A DNA stretch of 64,000 bases. Origin: Fistulifera solaris. Its lineage: Eukaryota > Bacillariophyta > Bacillariophyceae > Naviculales > Stauroneidaceae. Numbering within the stretch: position 1 is the stretch's first letter; each line of letters begins with the position of its first letter. Under the pieces are notes generated by a model. That model was given only the letters and a program-made list of their open reading frames with translations. It ran no database searches and had not been told where the DNA came from. Both the position numbers and the translations under genes were made by a program. The stretch is from the NCBI GenBank assembly GCA_030295235.1, contig AP026145.1, forward strand, positions 374,501 to 438,500, read 5' to 3'. This document shows positions 56,606-64,000 of this stretch, one piece after another.

Positions 56606-57735
56606 TTAGTTGCGTTTGCAAAGTCTAATGAAGATACCGGATGGCCGGTTGACTGAATGGACAACACCCACCTCTTTCAACCATTCAATCATCAGCTCAA
56701 CAGGTATTGGTCCCGTTGATCGCTTCAATGATTGTAATGATTTCTCCCCATAGTAGCTTCGTTTGATATTTGCTACAAGCTTGCCGCGCGTTTCTTGCCA
56801 CGCTTTCAAGACAGTTCCCCATTCGGGAAGCCACAGCTGATAGGCGTGAAGCTCGTGGCTGGGCAAAACGACCTGGATCGTTTGCAACAGCTCCATGACG
56901 CGTTTCGGTCCTCGAACACCCACCAGTGGATCGCGACGGAATGATTCTTCGACATCGGCTTCCCGTATATACCTCCCGGTCCAATCACGTACGTGCTGAA
57001 CAAACCAGTCTACGACTTTTGTGATCTCATTAGAGGAATCTGTCGTTTCCTTGATTCGGTACCTTTCATGAGCATCGCGAACTCCCCGTATGTAGTCATG
57101 GGTGGCCAATAATACGGACAGCACCTCTTCCACACCATCCTGAGAAGGAGCTCGTAGTTGGGTCAAGGAACCGTTCATGTTTTTCGAATCCAAAAGGTCT
57201 TGCAATTCGCTACATGTTGAAAAATCTCGCAATCGATTGTGTACTTGACACTCCAACACAGCTTTCAGATAAGGACTAGTCTGTTCCTGGTGCGGAGAAT
57301 GCAAAGGGGTATTAAAATGCACGTTTCCGGATTGTTTTGTAGTGCCTGTATTACCATCCAAGCATCCGATGGAAGATCCATTAGGGCATTATCAACCAAG
57401 TTCGGTTCAAACCCGTTGTCATCAATTTGATTAAATTGAGCGACAGGAGTGCTTTCTGCAAAGAAAGTCCTTGCAGGGATCCCTCTCGAAACAGTCGTGC
57501 ACGTTGGAAAGCGTTGTTTCAACTGCGGGCGTCGTCGTTTGATGACCACAACAGTTTTCTCCCGGGAACATTCTACTGTTCGGCCATTTTGAATTTGAAA
57601 ATCTCCTTCTATTTCAGTGTTTCGTTTGTCCATGATGGTTTCTATTGTGTCGTCCTTCGTTTGGTTTTTGTTGGTTGTTGAGGAATGAGGAGATGAGGAG
57701 TGAGGAGGAGTCGCATTTCCTTCATTGCGCGCCAT
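56606..57735 (-). CDS. Unknown protein, full-length parent of two truncated copies, one frame break
   Basis: About 376 residues from MARNEGNATP. The N-terminal third is hydrophilic (MDKRNTEIEGDFQ, VVVIKRRRPQLKQRFP). A short conserved block (MDLPSDAWMVIQALQNNPET, ILIPL) bridges to a helical C-terminal part (RLRDFSTCSELQDLLDSKNM, VVDWFVQHVRDWTGRYIREA, LIEWLKEVG-like end). No signal peptide, no membrane helix, no domain I can name. The frame changes at AAA 57303-57305. The truncated copy at 58.65 kb has AAAA at the same place and stays in frame there, independent evidence that one base is missing here; the corrected length is 377 codons. Copies of its 5' half lie at 58.64-59.07 and 60.61-60.83 kb. 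Confidence 0.65.
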
Positions 57736-57783
57736 CGTACCGGTACACAGTACCAGTACTTTTGTCGAGGAAGTCGGAATAAA

Positions 57784-58640
57784 GCATCCGTATCGTCGAC
57801 TGCCGTTTTCACTATAATGGTAAAGTGTAAGTTGTACGAGATCGCGACTAAATTTCAGTCACTTGAAACGCCACCGAAGCAGAGAGCACCAAAGACCAAA
57901 ATGGTCCTCAAACAAAAGCTCAAAGTGTATAATCAAATCCCATGGAAAATACAAATTTATGAACTTACTATCATCTTCATTCGAAACGCAATTATTTGCG
58001 TCGGATAGCATCCGTATCGTCGACTGCCATTTGCACTATAATGGTAAAGTGTAAGTTGTACGCGATCGCGACTAAATTTCAGTCACTTGAATCGCCACCG
58101 AAGCAATGAGAGCACCAAAGACCAAAAATGGTCCTCAAACAAAAGCTCAAAGTGTATAATCAAATCCCATGGAAAATACAAATTTATGAACTTACTATCA
58201 TCTTCATTCGAAACGCAATTATTTGCGTCGGATAGCATCCGTATCGTCGACTGCCATTTGCACTATAATGGTAAAGTGTAAGTTGTACGCGATCGCGACT
58301 AAATTTCAGTCACTTGAATCGCCACCGAAGCAATGAGAGCACCAAAGACCAAAATGGTCCTCAAACAAAAGCTCAAAGTGTATAATCAAATCCCATGGAA
58401 AATACAAATTTATGAACTTACTATCATCTTCATTCGAAACGCAATTATTTGCGTCGGATAGCATCCGTATCGTCGACTGCCATTTGCACTATAATGGTAA
58501 AGTGTAGGTTGTACGCGATCGCGACTAAATTTCAGTCACTTGAATCCACCGAAGCAATGAGAGCACCAAAGTGGTCTTCTCAAACAAAAGCGCGAAGTGT
58601 ATACGTAGTAATCAAATGCCATGGAAATTACCAAAATAGA
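57784..58640. repeat. Tandem array R1, four units of about 226 bp
   Basis: Units start with GCATCCGTATCGTCGACTGC at 57784, 58008, 58235 and 58461 (periods 224, 227, 226). The first three units are nearly identical; the fourth diverges after about 120 bp. Each contains AATTTCAGTCACTTGAA and TATAATGGTAAAGTGTA. It lies between the 5' end of the full gene and the first truncated copy. Confidence 0.92.
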
Positions 58641-59068
58641 ATTTGAGAATGCAAAAGGGGTATTAATATGCACGTTTCCGGATTGTTCTGCAGTGCCTGT
58701 ATTACCATCCAAGCATCCGATGGAAGATCTACAAGTGGACAATCATCCAAGTTAGGTTCGAACCCATTGTCATTGTTTTGGTCATCTTGAGCGACAGGTG
58801 CGATTTCAGCGAAGATAGTCCTTGTAGGGATTGAAACAGTCGTGCACGTTTGAAAGCGTTGTTTCAACTTCGGCCGTCGTCGTTTGATGACTACCGCAGT
58901 TTTCTCCCGCGTGCACTCTCCTGTTCTGCCATTAGGTTTTTGTAAGTCTTCTTCTATTTCTGTCTTTCTTTTGTCCATGATGCTTTTTATCGTGTCGTTT
59001 GATTGTGTTGTTATTTTGTGTTGCGTCTTGCGTGTTGTGTTGCATTTTTCTTGGCATTTTTCCGTCAA
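58641..59068 (-). pseudogene. Truncated copy of the 56.6-57.7 kb gene (5' half)
   Basis: Aligns with the full gene from its N-terminal region (MDKRKTEIEEDLQKPNGRTG) through VVIKRRRPKLKQRF, LPSDAWMVIQALQNNPET and ILIPLLHS, then breaks off at the R1 array. The 200 or so C-terminal residues are missing, and the position equivalent to the parent start codon has no ATG. The upstream end reads GATTTCAGTCATGACCAAAA (59092-59111), which recurs at the third copy. Confidence 0.75.
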
Positions 59069-59267
59069 AGTGTGAGCTCAACTTATCCAAAACTGATTTC
59101 AGTCATGACCAAAAGTAACGATTGTCGCTGGTCGCTGACGCCTGTATGGCGGAAAGCTTTACCGGCGTGATAAAATGATCCAATGCGAAAGACAGTCTCT
59201 TTTTGGGCAATCAACGCTTTCACTTTGGAAATCGACTGCACTGCGTCAAACGCATAAAACAATGCAA

Positions 59268-60612
59268 CGCTTCGAATGTCTACGTGATTTCACGTGGCTC
59301 TCGTAGGAAATTTATCGACAGAGGGGGAACCCGGAGATCGTGCAATTTCGATCACACCATTATTCGCTTCGTTTGGACACCAACACCAATGGCACCAGTA
59401 CTTTGTGCACCGTATTTGCTTCGTATCAGGAAGCAATAACATCATCCGACTTGAAAACAAAACGTCGGTGGAACGAATGATGCGACGCTTCGAATGTCTA
59501 CGTGATTTCACGTGGCTCTCGTAGGAAATTTATCGACAGAGGGGGAATCCGGAGATCGTGCAATTTCGATCACACCATTATTCGCTTCGTTTGGACACCA
59601 ACACCAATGGCACCAGTACTTTGTGCACCGTATTTGCTTCGTGTCAGGAAGCAATAACATCATCCGACTTGAAAAGAAAACGTCGGTGGAACGAATGATG
59701 CGACGTTCGAATGTCTACGTGATTTCACGTGGCTCTCGTAGGGAAATTTATCGACAGAGGGGGAACCCGGAGATCGTGCAATTTCGATCACACCATTATT
59801 CGCTTCGTTTGGACACCAACACCAATGGCACCAGTACTTTGTGCACCGTATTTGCTTCGTGTCAGGAAGCAATAACATCATCCGACTTGAAAACAAAACG
59901 TCGGTGGAACGAATGATGCGACGCTTCGAATGTCTACGTGGTTTCACGTGGCTCTCGTAGGGAAATTTATCGACAGAGGGGGAACCCGGAGATCGTGCAA
60001 CTTCGATCACACCATTATTCGCTTCGTTTGGACACCAATGGCACCAGTACTTTGTGCACCGTATTTGCTTCGTATCAGGAAGCAATCAAATCATCCGACT
60101 TGAAAACAAAACGTCGGTGGAACGAATGATGCGACGCTTCGAATGTCTACGTGATTTCACGTGGCTCTCGTAGGGAAATTTATCGACAGAGGGGGAACCC
60201 GGAGATCGTGCAATTTCGATCACACCATTATTCGCTTCGTTTGGACACCAACACCAATGGCACCAGTACTTTGTGCACCGTATTTGCTTCGTATCAGGAA
60301 GCAATCAAATCATCCGACTTGAAAACAAAACGTCGGTGGAACGAATGATGCGACGCTTCGAATGTCTACGTGATTTCACGTGGCTCTCGTAGGGAAATTT
60401 ATCGACAGAGGGGGAACCCGGAGATCGTGCAATTTCGATCACACCATTATTCGCTTCGTTTGGACACCAACACCAATGGCACCAGTACTTTGTGCACCGT
60501 ATTTTCTTCGTATCAGGAAGCAATCAAATCATCCGACTTGAAAACAAAACGTCGGTGGAACGAATGATGCGACGCTTCGAATGTCTACGTGATTTCACGT
60601 GGCTCTCGTAGG
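59268..60612. repeat. Tandem array R2, six units of 213-219 bp plus a 40-bp partial
   Basis: Units begin CGCTTCGAATGTCTACGTG at 59268, 59486, 59704 (one C short), 59922, 60135, 60354 and 60573 (partial). The unit includes TTTCACGTGGCTCTCGTAGG, GACAGAGGGGGAACCCGG and CCAATGGCACCAGTAC. The fourth unit lacks one CAACAC hexamer. Its first 75 bp match, in reverse orientation, the repeats at 19.95 and 20.79 kb. Confidence 0.95.
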
Positions 60613-60832
60613 ACAACAGTTTTTTCCCGCGTGCACTCTCCTGCCTGTCATTGTGTGGATCTCCTTCTATTTCAGTCTTCCTTTTGTTATAGATTTTATT
60701 GTATCCTTCTTCTGGTTTTGTTTTTGTTATTGCTTTTGTTGTGTCAATTGGCCATTCAAAGCGCAGGCTCAACATTTCCAAGACCGATTTCAGTCATGAC
60801 CAAAAATGGTAATTAGTGCTCTCGTCTTTCTC
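60613..60832 (-). pseudogene. Second truncated copy of the 56.6-57.7 kb gene (N-terminal fragment)
   Basis: Plus-strand words TTTTTTCCCGCGTGCACTCT, CTCCTTCTATTTCAGTCTTC and GATTTCAGTCATGACCAAAA match the corresponding 5' segment of the 58.6-59.1 kb copy. Translated on the minus strand it reads NKRKTEIEGDPHNDRQESAR. It covers only about the first 50 codons plus the shared upstream segment, and its coding side ends at the R2 array. Confidence 0.7.
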
Positions 60833-61076
60833 ACTTCCCCGCGATCATCAACTTTCCCATGCAAACAGATGTTTCATACTAGCTGCTTTTAATATGTCGA
60901 TGTACATAGCAATCGTTATACGCCTCTTGCTTATCAAATGCTCATCTGCCATTTAAGTTTAAGCTCGTCAAACTAGTTTAGATCATTCAGTTTTAGTTAT
61001 CTACCTTGTACTCCTGATATTTGATCTTTCCCATCTTCCATTCCACCAACTTGTACTCATCATGGCGAAATCCTTC

Positions 61077-61541
61077 TTACCACCAACCCAGCATACCAGC
61101 CGCAACGGAAATAGTGGCAAAAATAGATCCAAAATAACCAATAAACTTGATAGCCCCACCTTTCGCGTAACGTGCCATCTTGACATCCTTACCCATGTCT
61201 TTGTATCCCAACAAGTAAAGATAACAACCCGCACTATATAGGACGGAACACGCGGTGCAAGTAATCGGGTGACGCAGACCACCAATCAAATTTGCAATCG
61301 CAAACGTTCCGAGAGATTCAAACATGTTCTGATGACCGCGCTGGACGCGATTGAATTCGTCCGCACGCTTGTGAAAACCCGGTGTCGCGTACAGATTCGG
61401 GTACGGAACATCGCATTCCTTGCGGGCCGTCATGACGGAACCGCCCATGATGGTAGGAACAAGAAACATACTTCCCACAACGGTAGAAAGAATCACGTAG
61501 CCGTAGTTATCGGGGACAGTAATAGTAATAGAGACTGTCAT
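61077..61541 (-). CDS. MAPEG-family membrane protein (microsomal glutathione S-transferase 3-like)
   Basis: 154 residues with four hydrophobic segments, the size and layout of MAPEG proteins, which conjugate glutathione to lipophilic substrates or reduce lipid peroxides in ER membranes. Segment 1 is YVILSTVVGSMFLVPTIMGG. The loop contains the family signature FNRVQRGHQNMFES, in which the Arg, Asn and Glu contact glutathione. Segments 2-4 follow, with GLRHPITCTACSVLYSAGCY and a Gly-rich last helix. Single intact frame from ATG 61541. The upstream region is the 206-bp tandem array. Confidence 0.88.
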   Translation of the reverse strand: MTVSITITVPDNYGYVILSTVVGSMFLVPTIMGGSVMTARKECDVPYPNLYATPGFHKRADEFNRVQRGHQNMFESLGTFAIANLIGGLRHPITCTACSVLYSAGCYLYLLGYKDMGKDVKMARYAKGGAIKFIGYFGSIFATISVAAGMLGWW

Positions 61542-61696
61542 GCTGTTGTTTGTTCAAAGATGTCAACAATACTTGTTATAAGTATTGTCCTGAAAGGTCT
61601 AGCGAGTTGCGAGACCTATGCACCGCGTTGCAAGCACGCGGCGAATTTTTTTTGCAAGAAGCACGAAGAATTCATTCATTCGACGTCACATCTCAT

Positions 61697-62160
61697 GACT
61701 GAAATCCAGTCTTGTCGAAAACGGACCACACTTTACGCTATAGTAAAATGAGTTGAACAATCCAGGATCATTTCAAACTGATTGCGCATGTATTGCATCA
61801 GCTCTAATGAACATTCGACATCATTAAAATAGATTTATGAGAAAGATACTTGCCCTTGCAAATTATGAGCAACACAGAAGCAGGCGATACTTCACGTCTC
61901 CTGACTGAAATCCAGTCTTGTCGAAAACGGACAACACTTTACGCTATAGTAAAATGCGTTGAACAATCCAGGATCATTTCAAACTGATTGCGCATGAATC
62001 GCATCAGCTCTACTGAACACTCGACATCATTAAAATAGATTTATGAAAAAGATATCTACCCTTGCAAGTTATGAGCAACACAGAAGCGGGCAATACTTCG
62101 TGTCTCGTGACTGAAATCCAGTCTTGTCGAAAACGGACAACACTTTACGCTATAGTAAAA
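61697..62160. repeat. Tandem array R3, period 206 bp, upstream of the MAPEG gene
   Basis: GACTGAAATCCAGTCTTGTCG recurs at 61697, 61903 and 62109, each followed by AAAACGGACMACACTTTACG and CTATAGTAAAATG. Between them AATCCAGGATCATTTCAAAC and CATCATTAAAATAGATTTATGA are repeated. Two full units and a 50-bp partial. Confidence 0.93.
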
Positions 62161-62603
62161 TGAGGCGAACGATCCAAAAAAATATTATTGCGACGCCAGT
62201 TCCTCAAGTTTTTTTACCCTAGATGTAAAAAGCTAATTCATTATTTTTCAGTGAACAAAAAACGTAGAAAAGAGGGATTGCGATTGACCGTTGCGGAAGC
62301 GAAAATCACAATGAAGACGAGACTTTTTCTCATGACGATGTGGTAAAATCCTGTCTGGGGAACATTGACCGACAATGAAACTCTTTCACCTGCAACTGCA
62401 ACTTCAGCTTATCTAGAATCTCATAAAGTGGACGGTTGGAAGTTCACTGCAAGATATTATTCTGAATGATAGTGTAGGGAACGAAACTGTCATAATATAG
62501 TCCACGGTACTTTTTTTGAAACAGAGGTGTGCATTCCCCTTTTCGCGGCCGTGTCTTCGGAGATAATATTAAAGACAGTAATGAATGAAAAATCTAGTAC
62601 AGT
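62161..62603. other. Intergenic region
   Basis: 440 bp between the R3 array and the next gene's 3' end. No gene or repeat recognised. Confidence 0.4.
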
Positions 62604-63344
62604 TTACAGTTCCGTGAGATAGACAGGTTCACGTCGGACGGTCGTCCCATTTTGCTCCATATTTATGGGATGTACTTGACCTGGTTTCGACGACAGGGTC
62701 TCTACTTGTTCCAGTAGTAAGCGCATAGAAGGGGAGTATTGCTTTGGTGGGGATTGTTCATCGATCTCGTCCTGCACAGGCACCTTTCGTTCTTTGGTGG
62801 GGCTAGTTGATTCGGGAGGCATGAGGACAGGAGCCCGGGGAGGCATGACATTGTCGGCCAAGACGGCTACGGAAAGATCTTTCGGTACGTGGTGCTCCTT
62901 TTTCGAATTCATCAAAGAGACCGGCAACGGAATGGTTAACACCGATTTTCCTCCGGTGGCTGTACTGCGAGATGCCGCACTGTCCATGACCGAACTCGCG
63001 GAATCGTGCGGGAGATTGTCGGTGTTGTCGATAGTTGGTTTGTTGCTTTTCACGTGTACTTTCTTTTGTAGAAGAGTGGAACGGATGATCATTGTGACGA
63101 TCACGCATGTGCACAGTAAGAAAGCGGCTACCATGGCAATGATAGCAAGATATATAAAGAGCTCTTTGTTGTCCTTTCCGTCATCTTCTTGTCCTTGCTG
63201 AGTGCCAAAGATATCAGGGTTGTTGTGGACGGAAAGATCAATGGGTTGCGCTTGAAGACTCTCGGGTGCGTCTTCTTCGAGACGTCGGTGGACGCCATGG
63301 AGAAGAGTTTCGGAATATCCGCGGAGCCTTCTTAATTCAACCAT
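62604..63344 (-). CDS. Single-pass membrane protein, unknown
   Basis: 246 residues from the first ATG (MVELRRLRGYSETLLHGVHR); an earlier TTG in frame is not used. An acidic/polar N-terminal part (LEEDAPESLQAQPIDLSVHN) is followed by one strong transmembrane helix (ELFIYLAIIAMVAAFLLCTC, VIVTMII). A long polar, probably disordered tail follows, with short conserved-looking bits (SLMNSKKEHHVPKDLSV, YSPSMRLLLEQVETLSSKPG). No signal peptide before the helix, so it is likely signal-anchored. No family recognised. Intact frame. Confidence 0.62.
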   Translation of the reverse strand: MVELRRLRGYSETLLHGVHRRLEEDAPESLQAQPIDLSVHNNPDIFGTQQGQEDDGKDNKELFIYLAIIAMVAAFLLCTCVIVTMIIRSTLLQKKVHVKSNKPTIDNTDNLPHDSASSVMDSAASRSTATGGKSVLTIPLPVSLMNSKKEHHVPKDLSVAVLADNVMPPRAPVLMPPESTSPTKERKVPVQDEIDEQSPPKQYSPSMRLLLEQVETLSSKPGQVHPINMEQNGTTVRREPVYLTEL

Positions 63345-64000
63345 TTTGTTACTTGCGCACCTCCTCTTCCTCTGAGACTGTTGATGAATATTTTCACTCA
63401 ACGTGATCAATCAATGCCGTCTTTTGTGCTTTCGAGACAACGATTCCTGTCAAGAAACAAACAGCATACACTTAGATTGCTTTTATTGGAGTCGTAAAGA
63501 CAGTATCACGAACGATCGATTGGTGGAACGAATGAAAGGGAGGCAAATGAAAAATTTCATCCTCTCCGCCGCGCGCTACACCGCCAATGAAACACGCAAA
63601 TTATGCCACCACGGATCTTTGCAACGGAAATTTCGAGCCTAATTGGCTGAAAAATAGACGTTGAGGCGTGTATACGGTATTGAATTGTTAGTACACCTCA
63701 CTATCGAAGATTTGTTTCGTGGACTAACGTTGGAGAATGCGTCGTAGCATTGCGGCGACGCGACACACGCGACACGCGCGCGAACCCTACAACCTCAAAC
63801 CTCAACTCTAAATAAAAGCATACTCTCTTTGAATTGTATTGGGCCTTTTAGACGGCCTAAGTAAAATGGCGCGCCAGTTTCGGTAGTTAGACAACGAACA
63901 GCAGTTACGTACAAGTATCCTGTTTAACTACTTAGCTGAGTACCGTTACGAGTTTATGGCACGAGTCATTGAAGAAGACACATGGTCGGAAGTTTTCGGT
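63345..64000. other. Right edge, no gene recognised
   Basis: 655 bp. GCGACGCGACACACGCGACACGCGCGCG at 63755-63782 is a CGACAC-rich stretch. The last 40 bases (ATGGCACGAGTCATTGAAGA and following) could open a plus-strand gene outside the window, but there is too little to judge. Confidence 0.35.

Noticed and set aside
59294-60567. Several 65-134-residue frames inside the R2 array
   Set aside because: They are products of the 219-bp period, lack consistent starts and have no domain.

Overview
The window is nuclear DNA of a diatom, most likely Phaeodactylum tricornutum or a very close pennate relative. This rests on an aureochrome (bZIP-LOV photoreceptor found only in stramenopiles), on bipartite signal-plus-transit presequences with a Phe after the cleavage site (fibrillin, Mfd-like translocase), on short GT-AG introns of 69-79 bp, and on dense gene packing on both strands. 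Species assignment is inference; no database was searched.

Layout. 0-9 kb: 5' part of an aureochrome (-), ADF/cofilin (+) whose first exon is the start codon alone, an ORMDL protein (-), an unknown protein (+), an SLC35B-type sulfonucleotide/nucleotide-sugar transporter (-) and a small membrane protein (-). 9-12 kb: a divergent pair of paralogous single-pass surface proteins. 12-20 kb: a 2,431-residue DENN-WD40 Rab exchange factor. 20-26 kb: a degenerate tandem-repeat block, a small TPR membrane protein, a SAP-SWIM-RING ubiquitin ligase, a 475-bp pure (GT)n tract followed by a run of perfect hairpins, and a diatom-type Cys/His protein. 26-38 kb: fatty-acyl-CoA reductase-like SDR, organellar DEAD-box helicase, a small plastid protein, a coiled-coil protein, plastid fibrillin, CCT2 chaperonin and TRIP4/ASC-1. 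39-45 kb: two tandem receptors, each a sugar-type periplasmic-binding domain fused to a seven-helix class C GPCR domain. 46-53 kb: FAD monooxygenase, an unknown small protein, a secreted repeat-rich protein and a secreted, anchored trypsin. 53-57 kb: a plastid Mfd-like translocase without the UvrB-like module. 56-62 kb: an unknown gene with two truncated copies of its 5' half, separated by tandem arrays of about 226 and 219 bp; then MAPEG and a 206-bp array.

A feature of the data dominates annotation: about 17 otherwise well-conserved genes each contain one to four single-base frame breaks, nearly always in a run of identical bases. Adding or removing one base restores a whole-codon length in every case tested. 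This looks like uncorrected long-read homopolymer error, not gene decay, so multi-frame genes are given as single loci with the break stated.

The genes do not form one pathway. Themes are light sensing, extracellular sensing and surface proteins (GPCR pair, protease, repeat protein, divergent pair), plastid maintenance (fibrillin, Mfd, small plastid protein) and general housekeeping (CCT2, ORMDL, TRIP4, MAPEG). The least explained material is the (GT)n-hairpin block at 23 kb and the amplified gene-plus-array region at 57-61 kb.
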